A stretch of 10,924 bases of DNA from an uncultured Actinomycetes bacterium (GTDB taxonomy: Bacteria > Actinomycetota > Actinomycetes > Mycobacteriales > Mycobacteriaceae), in NCBI GenBank assembly GCA_903911165.1, contig CAIWCQ010000481.1, positions 1 through 10,924 of the forward strand, in the 5' to 3' direction. This document shows, in pieces, positions 1 through 6,499 of this stretch. The notes below the pieces were generated by a model, which saw only the letters and a program-made list of their open reading frames with translations, searched no databases and was not told where the DNA came from. The number at the start of each line of letters is the position of its first letter. The first letter of the stretch is position 1. A program made the position numbers and the translations under genes.

Positions 1-665
1 CCCTGCAGGGCTGGGCGGCCTGGATGGACGGGGTCGCAGAGTCCGTGGAACTGCTGGTGTCCGACGACGGCAGCCGCGACGGCACGGCGGGCCTGGTGGA
101 GGCTGCCGCGGCCGCCGACCCGCGCATCCGCCTCAACCGGTTACCGCGGAACCGCGGCAAGGGCGCAGCGGTGCGTTCGGGCATGCTCGCCGCCACCGGC
201 GACTATCGGTTCTACCTGGATGCGGACATGAATATCGCCCCCTCCCACGTGGCGCCCGCACTAGCGATGTTGCGCGCAGGGGTGGCCGACATGGTCACCG
301 GCAAGCGCAGCCTCACCACCTATGCCGAAACCGAACGCAGCATCTCCCGACTCGCGGCCGGCGCCGCAGTTCAGGTGACCCGGCGTGGACTACTGCTCCC
401 GTCGATCAGGGACACCCAGGCCGGATTCAAGGGTTTCACCGCCGCCTGGGCGGAGCGGGTTTTCCGCACAGCGACGGTGGACGGATTCGCCTTCGACATC
501 GAGATCCTTTATCTGGCGAAGCGGATGGGGGCGCGCATCGTCGAGATGCCGGTCGAGGTGGAGTTTCGCGACGAGTCAACCTTTGACGTGTCGACCCACC
601 TGAGGCCGTTTCTGTCCGACATCTGGCAGGTTCGGAAGAACGCCTGGCGGGGTCGGTACGCCTGA
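1..665 (+). CDS. Family 2 glycosyltransferase (polyprenyl-phosphate sugar synthase type), 5'-partial
   Basis: The frame is open to the left edge (the first full codon is at base 3), so the N-terminus lies outside the window. Numbering from the ATG at 24, the visible part has the nucleotide-sugar motif DDGSRDGT (residues 14-21), the metal-binding DAD (66-68), the acceptor-side motif DTQAGFKGF (130-138) and [11 protein letters not shown] (155-165). This set is typical of GT2 enzymes of the dolichyl-phosphate glucose/mannose synthase group, which move a sugar from a UDP- or GDP-donor to a polyprenyl phosphate at the inner face of the membrane. No membrane helix is seen in this part, as in soluble or ALG5-like C-termini. 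The donor and acceptor cannot be told from sequence. The ATG at 24 is internal to the domain, not the start. The 3' end overlaps the convergent DUF2256 gene by about 90 nt. Confidence 0.88.
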   Translation, partial: LQGWAAWMDGVAESVELLVSDDGSRDGTAGLVEAAAAADPRIRLNRLPRNRGKGAAVRSGMLAATGDYRFYLDADMNIAPSHVAPALAMLRAGVADMVTGKRSLTTYAETERSISRLAAGAAVQVTRRGLLLPSIRDTQAGFKGFTAAWAERVFRTATVDGFAFDIEILYLAKRMGARIVEMPVEVEFRDESTFDVSTHLRPFLSDIWQVRKNAWRGRYA

Positions 666-818
666 ATCCGGCCGGGCCGGGGCTCGGCGGCATTTCTCGG
701 AGCAGTAGCGCACCTGCTCCCAGTCACGCTCCCATTTCTTACGCCACTCAAAGTCACGTCCACAGCGCATACACACCTTGGGCGGATGCCCGTTTTTGGC
801 TCGTGCGGAGCGAGTCAT
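576..818 (-). CDS. Small DUF2256-type zinc-binding protein
   Basis: An 80-residue protein. The core (residues about 13-45) has two cysteine pairs, C16-x2-C19 and C39-x3-C43, around the basic/aromatic stretch [18 protein letters not shown]. This is the DUF2256 pattern, a short family with a probable zinc knuckle and no established function. Family members are usually about 45-60 residues. Here the ORF runs about 30 residues further (Pro/Val/Arg-rich) into sequence antisense to the glycosyltransferase, which suggests a mutated or displaced stop and a tail of low constraint. It starts at the ATG at 818, 49 nt after the stop of the upstream membrane-protein gene on the same strand, so co-transcription is possible. 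No strong Shine-Dalgarno sequence is visible. Confidence 0.72.
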   Translation of the reverse strand: MTRSARAKNGHPPKVCMRCGRDFEWRKKWERDWEQVRYCSEKCRRAPARPDSGVPTPPGVLPNLPDVGQKRPQVGRHVKG

Positions 819-867
819 GGTGTGGTCGAGGCTACTTCCGATTCGCCCCTCATGAAGCCGCCCGGAC

Positions 868-1656
868 TCACAGCATCTGCGGGAGCATCAGCATCCGGAC
901 GCACGTGGTGCCGAGCAGCAGCAGCGACACCAGGATCAGCGCCACTTGGATCTTGGGAGCGGTGAACTTGGTTGCCACACTGGCGAAGAAGAGGACAAGC
1001 GCGAACAGCACCGCGAGCATGACGTGCCTGGTGGCGTTGTTGCTGGCCTCATCGGCCAGCGAAAGGCTCTCTTCGGCCTTGGCGGACAACGCATCGGCCT
1101 GCACCTGGGCCGGGACGACGTAGACCGGTAAATCCAACGGCGTGCCGTCGGGCACCGCAGTCGGGTTGCCGTCGGCATCCACCGCAACCCTGCCCAACCA
1201 TTCCTTCTGTGCGCGATCCAGTGCCGGCGAAAACCGATCCCGGAGGAAGCCAGCACGCAATTTCTGCTGTGCGGCGGTGGCCTCCACCCAGGAGATCCAC
1301 ATCTCGGAGTCGACCACCGACTGACTGGTGGCCTCGGAAGCGGCCCGGTTGGCATCGCTGCGCTGAATCGCCGAAGCGGACTGGGCATCGGACTGTGCGT
1401 TAGACCACTGACTGGCTTGGAACGACGACCAGGTGGTGGCGACCGCGGCGATCGCCAGGATGATCGCCGTCCAGGAATCGAGAATGCGCTGCCGACGTTG
1501 CCAGGGGTCCTCCGCTTCAGTGGGAGCGATCTCGGTTCCCAGCAGATCCGTCCCAAATACCTCGTCGACGAGGTCGTCCACCTTCCCGAGCACGCCGTCA
1601 TTCTCGGCGTTATCCACGGGCGGCAGTTCCACTGGAGGCTTTTCCACGAAGAGCAT
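868..1656 (-). CDS. Uncharacterised three-helix membrane protein (DUF4337-like)
   Basis: A 262-residue protein from the ATG at 1656. Residues 1-55 are acidic and cytosolic-looking. A first helix spans about 61-77 and runs into [15 protein letters not shown], followed by a polar, Ala/Ser/Gln-rich region (about 85-210) with coiled-coil character. Two closely spaced C-terminal helices lie at about 211-228 and 235-258. The layout of one helix with a WSxxQAxxW motif, a long soluble loop and a helical hairpin resembles an uncharacterised membrane family (DUF4337-like), and I cannot assign a function. The ORF could extend to 1896, but that extension is Arg/Ser-rich and antisense to the cyclase, so the ATG at 1656 is preferred, with a weak GGGG upstream of it. 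Its start codon is one base from a possible start of the divergent cyclase. Confidence 0.7.
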   Translation of the reverse strand: MLFVEKPPVELPPVDNAENDGVLGKVDDLVDEVFGTDLLGTEIAPTEAEDPWQRRQRILDSWTAIILAIAAVATTWSSFQASQWSNAQSDAQSASAIQRSDANRAASEATSQSVVDSEMWISWVEATAAQQKLRAGFLRDRFSPALDRAQKEWLGRVAVDADGNPTAVPDGTPLDLPVYVVPAQVQADALSAKAEESLSLADEASNNATRHVMLAVLFALVLFFASVATKFTAPKIQVALILVSLLLLGTTCVRMLMLPQML

Positions 1657-1657
1657 T

Positions 1658-3046
1658 GTGCCCCACCAGGCCACGGCGGGATACGCTTTACCGGTGAGGT
1701 CCGAGCGGAGACGCGAGGGACGATTACTGCCGGAACTCCCCTTCCGGCGATCGGACTGTGAGCGTCTCCAACGTCGCCCCCCGGCCCGCAACCAGCACTG
1801 GGCCGACGCCGTCACCCGCCCGCAACGGGTGCTGAACTTCGCGGTCTGGATCTCCGCAGCAATCACCGCGGCACTCGGAATACTGCAGACGATCACCGGA
1901 GACGGTGTGGCTTACATCGGCCTGATCAACCTCGCGGTGGCGGTCGTGCTGCTGACCATCCCGTGGCTGAACAGATTCGGAAACGTCATCGCCCCACTTG
2001 TTTTCGTGGTGATTGCCTACTCCTCACTGACCTTCGTCGGATCCCAGATCGGCACCGATTCCGGCGTGCAGTTCTACTACCTGGTTTCGGCATCGCTAGC
2101 GGTACTGGTGCTCGGCATCGAGCACCTTCGGCTGGCCGCCGCAGTGGTGGCAGTCGGCGCCGCCCTGATCATCGGCATGCAGTTTCTGGTGCCCGCCGAC
2201 ACCGGAATCCAGCCACGCTGGGCGGTCATCGCCGGCTTCATGATCGCCACGACGGGCGCGTGCACCCTGATCTTCACCACGGTCTGGTACGCCATGCGGG
2301 AGGTCTCGCGGGCCGAGGAGGCGATGGAGGTCGAATACGACCGATCCGAGGCCCTGCTGGCGAACATCCTCCCCGCCAGTGTCGCCGCGAAGCTCAAAGA
2401 CCCCGCCCACGGGGTGATCGCCGATCGCTACGACGACGCCTCGATCCTGTTCGCCGATATCGCCGGGTTCACCGAACGCGCCAGCGACATGACACCGGTG
2501 GATCTGGTCCGGTTTCTGGACCGGCTGTACACCACCTTCGACCGCCTCGTCGACAAGCACGGCCTGGAAAAGATCAAGACCACCGGCGACTCGTACATGG
2601 TCGTCAGCGGAGTGCCGACGCCGCGTCCCGACCACACCCAGGCCATCGCGGATCTCGCGCTGGACATGTCACGTGCGGTCGCTGATCTGCGCGACCCAAA
2701 GGGCAACCCGGTGCCGCTGCGAATGGGTATCGCGGCCGGGCCGGTGGTTGCCGGGGTGGTTGGCGCCCGCAAGTTCTTCTACGACGTCTGGGGCGACGCA
2801 GTCAATGTGGCCTCCCGGATGGAATCCACCGATCTTGAGGGTCGCATTCAGCTGCCGCACAACGTCTTTGAGCGCCTCAAGCACAGCTTTACCCTTGAGG
2901 AACGCGGCGAGATCGAGATCAAGGGCAAGGGCATGATGCGCACCTGGTACCTGGTGGGACGCAGGCCGGGGAGCGCCGAACAAGAGACCGGGGGGCCTAC
3001 GGGCTCGGGCGAACACGTCAACGCACTGGCGGGCGAACCGTCCTGA
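1658..3046 (+). CDS. cya: Six-helix class III adenylate cyclase (Rv1625c-like)
   Basis: Makes cAMP from ATP. From the GTG at 1658 the product is 462 residues. Six hydrophobic segments (about residues 60-215) precede a linker ending in SEALLANILPASVAAKLKD and a C-terminal catalytic domain. All canonical class III residues are visible: metal Asp267 (FADIAGF), the substrate Lys region KIKTTGD (305-311), metal Asp311, adenine-selecting Asp376 (FFYDVWGD), and transition-state Asn383 and Arg387 (NVASRM). As a single-catalytic-domain enzyme it should act as a homodimer. It closely resembles my recollection of M. tuberculosis Rv1625c, a six-helix cyclase studied as a model of half a mammalian cyclase. 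The start is uncertain. A GTG at 1829 lies inside conserved sequence (HWADAVTRPQRVLNF), so the start must be upstream, yet 1658 is the only nearby GTG in frame and has a poor ribosome site. It ends 10 nt from the convergent ABC ATPase gene. Confidence 0.9.
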   Translation: MPHQATAGYALPVRSERRREGRLLPELPFRRSDCERLQRRPPARNQHWADAVTRPQRVLNFAVWISAAITAALGILQTITGDGVAYIGLINLAVAVVLLTIPWLNRFGNVIAPLVFVVIAYSSLTFVGSQIGTDSGVQFYYLVSASLAVLVLGIEHLRLAAAVVAVGAALIIGMQFLVPADTGIQPRWAVIAGFMIATTGACTLIFTTVWYAMREVSRAEEAMEVEYDRSEALLANILPASVAAKLKDPAHGVIADRYDDASILFADIAGFTERASDMTPVDLVRFLDRLYTTFDRLVDKHGLEKIKTTGDSYMVVSGVPTPRPDHTQAIADLALDMSRAVADLRDPKGNPVPLRMGIAAGPVVAGVVGARKFFYDVWGDAVNVASRMESTDLEGRIQLPHNVFERLKHSFTLEERGEIEIKGKGMMRTWYLVGRRPGSAEQETGGPTGSGEHVNALAGEPS

Positions 3047-3056
3047 CGGGCGCGGC

Positions 3057-3827
3057 TCACATCACCTTCGACAGAAAAGCCCTGGTGCGCTCGTGTGCCG
3101 GGTTGCCGAGCACCTCCCGCGGCGGCCCGCTTTCGACGATGACGCCATCGTCCATGAAGACCAGTTCATCGGCGACCTCCCGCGCGAACCCCATCTCGTG
3201 GGTCACCACGATCATCGTCATCCCGCCGCCGGCAAGTTTTTTCATCACGGCCAGCACCTCGCCTACCAGTTCGGGATCCAGCGCCGACGTGGGCTCGTCG
3301 AAGAGCATCAGCTTGGGATCCATGGCCAGTGCGCGGGCGATCGCAACCCGTTGCTGTTGGCCGCCGGACAACTGGGCTGGATAGGCGTCGGCCTTGTCGG
3401 ACAAACCCACCTGGTGGAGTAGGTCTCGGGCCCGCTCAACGGCGGCCGCCTTGGTGATCTTCTTGACGTGGATCGGTGCCTCGATGAGGTTCTCTAGAGC
3501 CGTCCGATGCGGAAACAGATTGAAGTGTTGAAAGACCATGCCGACATCGCGGCGTTGCCGGGCGGCTTGGCGGGCAGGCATCTCGTAGATCTTGCCGCGG
3601 CTCTCGCGGTAGCCGACCAGGACACCGTCGAGGTAGAGCCTTCCCGCAGAGACGGTCTCGAGATGATTGATGCAGCGCAAAAAGGTCGACTTACCCGAAC
3701 CGGAGGGCCCGACGAGGACCAGAACCTGGCCGGGCTGCACTGACAGCGTCACACCCTTGAGTACCGACAGAGCGCCGAAGTTCTTGCACACCTGCTGCGC
3801 CTCGACCATGGGTACCGGCCCGGTCAT
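3057..3827 (-). CDS. Polar amino-acid ABC transporter ATP-binding protein (GlnQ-like)
   Basis: The energising subunit of the importer, bound to the cytoplasmic face of the permease. The 256-residue length is normal for the GlnQ/HisP group. In order it shows: Walker [10 protein letters not shown] (40-48), Q-loop Gln100 in [10 protein letters not shown], signature LSGGQQQR (153-160), Walker [13 protein letters not shown] (173-184) and H-loop His210 (VVTHEMGFA). The GlnQ-type insert [18 protein letters not shown] also fits the polar amino-acid subfamily. The ATG at 3827 overlaps the permease stop in an ATGA arrangement (3824-3827) and is preceded by a strong purine-rich site, so this start is well supported. 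It is the last gene of the minus-strand operon and is convergent with the cyclase. Confidence 0.95.
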   Translation of the reverse strand: MTGPVPMVEAQQVCKNFGALSVLKGVTLSVQPGQVLVLVGPSGSGKSTFLRCINHLETVSAGRLYLDGVLVGYRESRGKIYEMPARQAARQRRDVGMVFQHFNLFPHRTALENLIEAPIHVKKITKAAAVERARDLLHQVGLSDKADAYPAQLSGGQQQRVAIARALAMDPKLMLFDEPTSALDPELVGEVLAVMKKLAGGGMTMIVVTHEMGFAREVADELVFMDDGVIVESGPPREVLGNPAHERTRAFLSKVM

Positions 3828-4747
3828 CGGGAGCCCTCCCTCCCGTCTCTCGCCGCGGCGAGGGCGTCGAGCTGTTTGGTGGTCAGCGTCCGGGAGATGC
3901 CGCGAGAGAAGCGCTTCTCCAGGTAATACTGTCCCACCATCAGCACGCTGGTGATTGCCAGATACCAGGTGGCCGCGACCATCAGCAGCGGGACCGGCTG
4001 GAAGATTACCGCGGAGATGTCCCTGGTTCTGGTGTAGAGCTCAAGGGTGTAGGGCACCGCCGTGACCAACGACGTCGTCTTCAGCATGCTGATGAGCTCG
4101 TTGCCGGTCGGTGGGATAATCACTCGCATCGCCTGCGGAAGCACCGTGCGCCGCATCGTCATCCACCACGACATACCCAGCGCCGTCGACGCCTCGGTCT
4201 GCCCCTCGGGCACGGAACTGATTCCAGCCCTGATGATTTCGGCCATATACGCGGCCTCATTGAGGCCGAGACCGACGATTGCCAGAATGAAGCTGATCGA
4301 CAGATCCCGAAGATTCAGCTGAAAGAATGAGGGCCCGAACGGGATCCCGATCTGGATCTTCTGGTACAGCGTCGGGAACAGACCCCAAAACACCAGTTGC
4401 ACGTAGACCGGGGTGCCACGAAAGATCCACAGGTACGCCCACGAGACCGTTTTGAGAATGGGGTTCGGCGACAGTCGCATCACGGCGAGGGTGACTCCGA
4501 GCAGCAGTCCCAGCAGCATGGCCCAAAACGTCAACTGCAGTGTGTTCCACGCCGCCTCCGACACCCGATGATCGAACAGGTACTTGCGGTACGTCGCCCA
4601 ACCGTAGGCCTCGTTGGTGGCCGCCCCGTAACAGAACAAGCCAACCGCGGCGATGATGGCGGCCGCGGTGACCCACCGCCAGGGATGCCGCAGCGGGATC
4701 GCATCGATGGCCCGCGGATCCGCCGCCGGCGACGGTGCTGCGATCAG
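3824..4747 (-). CDS. Polar amino-acid ABC transporter permease (GlnP/HisM-like)
   Basis: The membrane channel subunit of the importer. It carries several transmembrane segments, and the EAA-type loop [21 protein letters not shown] sits about two thirds along, the surface that contacts the ATPase. The HisM/GlnP-like phrases [23 protein letters not shown] and LKTTSLV are present. The nearest conventional start is TTG at 4639, but the open frame continues upstream through [20 protein letters not shown], the usual basic segment plus first helix of this family. No ATG, GTG or TTG occurs in that extension before an in-frame stop near 4823. The best fit is CTG at 4745-4747 (307 residues), overlapping the TGA of the binding-protein gene, with GGGG 7 nt upstream. 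If TTG 4639 were used, the protein would be 271 residues and lose most of helix 1. The functional call is firm and the start is inferred. Confidence 0.93.
   Translation of the reverse strand: MIAAPSPAADPRAIDAIPLRHPWRWVTAAAIIAAVGLFCYGAATNEAYGWATYRKYLFDHRVSEAAWNTLQLTFWAMLLGLLLGVTLAVMRLSPNPILKTVSWAYLWIFRGTPVYVQLVFWGLFPTLYQKIQIGIPFGPSFFQLNLRDLSISFILAIVGLGLNEAAYMAEIIRAGISSVPEGQTEASTALGMSWWMTMRRTVLPQAMRVIIPPTGNELISMLKTTSLVTAVPYTLELYTRTRDISAVIFQPVPLLMVAATWYLAITSVLMVGQYYLEKRFSRGISRTLTTKQLDALAAARDGREGSR
3834..3840 (-). promoter_or_regulatory. Ribosome binding site of the ABC ATPase gene
   Basis: GGGAGGG on the minus strand, 6 nt before the ATG at 3827, within the end of the permease gene. It supports this ATG over the second Met at codon 7. 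Confidence 0.6.
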
Positions 4748-5694
4748 CTGACGGCCCCGTTGATGACCGGCTTGTCGATCATCCCGGACTCCACGCCCCA
4801 GTAGGTGGCAATGGTCTTGTAGTCACCGGTCGAGATCAGGTGCTCGAGGGCCTGCATCAGCGACTGCGCCATCGGCGAGCCCTTCTTGACCGGCCAGCCG
4901 TAGGGAGCGGAATCGAAGATCTCCCCGGCGCCTTCGAGCTTGCCGTTGCTCTGCTTGATGGCGTAGGCGGTGACGGGCGAGTCCGCCGACATCGCGTCGA
5001 CCTGGCCGAGAACCACCGCGTTGGTGGCGGCATCTTGGCCGTCGAATTTGACGATCTGGATTTCGGGCTGGCCGGCGTTCACGCACGCCTTGCTCTTGGC
5101 CGGCAGTTCGTCGGTCTCCTGAATGGTGGTGGCCTGCACGGCAACTTTCTTACCGCAGGCGTTGTTCGGATCGATGGCCTCTCCCGGCCGCTGCGCCCAC
5201 AGACTCCCCGCGGAGAAGTACGTCACGAAGTCGACCTGCTTCTCGCGCTCCTTGGTATCGGTGAACGACGACATGCCGACGTTGTAGGTGCCGCCGTCGA
5301 TGGCCGGGATGATCTTGGCGAAATCCGACTCGCGGTATTCCGCAGTCAATCCGAGCGTGGAGGCGACGGCGTTCATCAGATCCACGTCGAACCCGACGAT
5401 CTCGCCCTGCGCGTCCTTGAACTCGTTGGGCGGATACGGCAGGTTGACCCCGACGACCAGCGTCCCGGAGTCCCGGATGTCCGCCGGAACCGTCGCGGCG
5501 ATCGCGTCGACCTTCGGCGCCGCGACGGCGGTGCTCGACGCCGCCGCACCGGTGCCCGCTCCACCAGCATTCGGGCCTTCAGTGTTTTGGGCGCAGCCCG
5601 CCAGCGTCAGTGCGCCGGCCATCACGAATACCGCCGCGCTGCGGCCCCACGGGATCACGCGGTGACGGGTCCGAGTGTGGTGCCTGGAAATCAC
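4744..5694 (-). CDS. Polar amino-acid ABC transporter substrate-binding lipoprotein
   Basis: Captures the solute outside the membrane and hands it to the permease. This 316-residue protein has a basic N-terminus, a hydrophobic segment (about 18-30) and a lipobox LAGC with Cys34, so it should be a lipid-anchored lipoprotein. The mature part is an extracytoplasmic solute-binding family 3 fold: RDSGTLVVGVNLPYPPNEF, then GEIVGFDVDLMNAVASTLGL, a region resembling the usual ligand-contact segment (GTYNVGMSSFTDTKEREKQVDFVTYF), and a second lobe with DAMSADSPVTAYAI. Such proteins bind amino acids such as Gln, Glu, His or cystine; the actual ligand is unknown. The start is GTG at 5694, with AGAGAAGG 5 nt upstream. 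It is the first gene of the three-gene operon. Four tandem octamers abut its ribosome site. Confidence 0.92.
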   Translation of the reverse strand: MISRHHTRTRHRVIPWGRSAAVFVMAGALTLAGCAQNTEGPNAGGAGTGAAASSTAVAAPKVDAIAATVPADIRDSGTLVVGVNLPYPPNEFKDAQGEIVGFDVDLMNAVASTLGLTAEYRESDFAKIIPAIDGGTYNVGMSSFTDTKEREKQVDFVTYFSAGSLWAQRPGEAIDPNNACGKKVAVQATTIQETDELPAKSKACVNAGQPEIQIVKFDGQDAATNAVVLGQVDAMSADSPVTAYAIKQSNGKLEGAGEIFDSAPYGWPVKKGSPMAQSLMQALEHLISTGDYKTIATYWGVESGMIDKPVINGAVS

Positions 5695-5699
5695 GATTG

Positions 5700-5707
5700 C
5701 CTTCTCT
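5700..5707 (-). promoter_or_regulatory. Ribosome binding site of the ABC binding-protein gene
   Basis: AGAGAAGG on the minus strand, 5 nt before the GTG at 5694. It decides the GTG start of the lipoprotein gene. Confidence 0.6.
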
Positions 5708-5739
5708 CTGCCGACCTGCCGACCTGTCGACCTGTCGAG
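5708..5739. repeat. Four-copy 8-bp tandem repeat upstream of the ABC operon
   Basis: Plus-strand units are CTGCCGAC, CTGCCGAC, CTGTCGAC and CTGTCGAG; on the coding strand of the operon they read GTCGRCAG. The array directly abuts the AGAGAAGG ribosome site of the binding-protein gene, so it lies in the leader or at the promoter. Possible roles are operator sites or a variable-number repeat; nothing in the sequence decides between them. Confidence 0.9.
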
Positions 5740-5771
5740 ACCCTAGCGCGACCGGGGCAAACGTGCAGTAC

Positions 5772-5781
5772 AACGGCCGTT
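5772..5781. promoter_or_regulatory. 10-bp perfect palindrome in the divergent control region
   Basis: AACGGCCGTT is its own reverse complement. It lies between the divergent ABC operon and the HdeD-type gene. A flanking pair GCAAACG (5757-5763) and CGTTTGC (5810-5816) forms a wider inverted repeat around it. It is a candidate repressor site, but short GC-rich palindromes also arise by chance. Confidence 0.35.
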
Positions 5782-5824
5782 ATCGGCGCCGCCCGGGTGC
5801 CCAATCCGCCGTTTGCTCGTGGCG

Positions 5825-5853
5825 TTGTGACAGACTTCCACCATGACTATTAC
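5825..5853 (+). promoter_or_regulatory. Candidate promoter of the HdeD-type gene
   Basis: TTGTGA (5825-5830) and TATTAC (5848-5853) are 17 nt apart, each matching four of six sigma-70-type consensus bases, inside an AT-rich patch unlike the surrounding DNA. It would place the transcript start near 5860, downstream of the ATG at 5843 and upstream of the GTG at 5888. Confidence 0.35.
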
Positions 5854-5875
5854 ATCGGGTATATCGAATAATTCT

Positions 5876-5881
5876 GGGGGA
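5876..5881 (+). promoter_or_regulatory. Ribosome binding site favouring the GTG start at 5888
   Basis: GGGGGA with a 6-nt spacer to the GTG at 5888. The competing ATG at 5843 has no purine-rich sequence at the right distance. Confidence 0.5.
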
Positions 5882-5887
5882 TCCTTA

Positions 5888-6448
5888 GTGCCGCACCTGT
5901 GGAAGTCGGTGTTGCTCACGGGCGTGCTGTCGGTGATTCTCGGCGCAATGGTGCTGGCTTGGCCTGGCAAAACCATCGTCATCGCCGCCATCTTCTTCGC
6001 CGCCTATCTGCTGGTGACGGGAATCTCGCAGATCTTCCACGCCTTCAGCCTGCACATCTCCGGCGGCGGCCGGGCGTTGCTGTTCATCAGCGGCGCCGCA
6101 TCGCTGGTGCTGGCCGTGCTGTGTTTCAAAAGCCTCACCAACTCGATCCTGCTGCTGGCCATCTGGATCGGGATCGGCTTCATCTTCCGCGGGGTTGCCA
6201 CCGCCGCCACGGCGATCAGCGATTCGGACACGCCCAGCCGAGGTTGGGAGATCTTCATCGGCGTCGTCACCTTGGTCGCCGGCCTGATCGTGCTCGGCTT
6301 CCCGTTCTCCTCGCTGGAGACTCTCACTCTGGTTGTGGGTATCTGGCTGATCGTGATCGGTCTGCTCGAGATCATCGCGAGCTTCGGGATCCGCAAGGCC
6401 GGCAACGAGGTCCGGACCGCGGTCAGCGAAGTCCTCGGGGCCCGCTAA
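5888..6448 (+). CDS. DUF308/HdeD-type multi-helix membrane protein (Rv1624c-like)
   Basis: A compact hydrophobic protein with about six helices grouped in pairs and the phrases PHLWKSVLLTGVLSVILGAM, LAWPGKTIVIAAIFFAAYLLV and GWEIFIGVVTLVAGLIVLG. This is the HdeD/DUF308 pattern. HdeD in E. coli is linked to acid resistance, but the role in mycobacteria is not established. I chose GTG at 5888 (186 residues) because GGGGGA lies 6 nt upstream and because an AT-rich promoter-like patch covers the alternative ATG at 5843. From that ATG the product is 201 residues with the extra N-terminus MTITSGISNNSGGSL, which uses codons rare in such DNA (ATA, ATT, AAT). Both starts share the stop. By content and orientation it matches M. 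tuberculosis Rv1624c, as recalled. Confidence 0.88.
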   Translation: MPHLWKSVLLTGVLSVILGAMVLAWPGKTIVIAAIFFAAYLLVTGISQIFHAFSLHISGGGRALLFISGAASLVLAVLCFKSLTNSILLLAIWIGIGFIFRGVATAATAISDSDTPSRGWEIFIGVVTLVAGLIVLGFPFSSLETLTLVVGIWLIVIGLLEIIASFGIRKAGNEVRTAVSEVLGAR

Positions 6449-6449
6449 G

Positions 6450-6467
6450 CGCCGAGTAACCTCGGTG
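6450..6467 (+). terminator. Weak hairpin between the HdeD-type and DUF4190-type genes
   Basis: A 7-bp stem (one G-T pair) around the loop TAAC begins two bases after the HdeD-type stop codon. No T-run follows, so if it terminates at all it is of the tract-less kind; it may only attenuate or stabilise the mRNA end. Confidence 0.3.
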
Positions 6468-6499
6468 ACGTCCTTGTCCGCCTGACTGAAGCGCGAGCC

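Noticed and set aside
1433..1657. Extension of the cyclase to the ATG at 1433
   Set aside because: This part is Ser/Arg/Pro-rich and antisense to the membrane-protein gene, typical of a shadow frame.
1657..1896. N-terminal extension of the three-helix membrane protein back to 1896
   Set aside because: The extension is Arg/Ser/Trp-rich and antisense to the cyclase. The acidic N-terminus from ATG 1656 looks natural.
3039..3056. CCGTC/GACGG inverted repeat at the cyclase end as a terminator
   Set aside because: The loop would be only two bases and no T-run follows, so a stable hairpin is unlikely.
4735..5871. A 378-codon open frame on the plus strand, opposite the ABC binding protein
   Set aside because: The reverse frame encodes a recognisable lipoprotein with signal peptide and ribosome site. 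The plus-strand product is Arg/Gly/Asp-rich and matches no family pattern.
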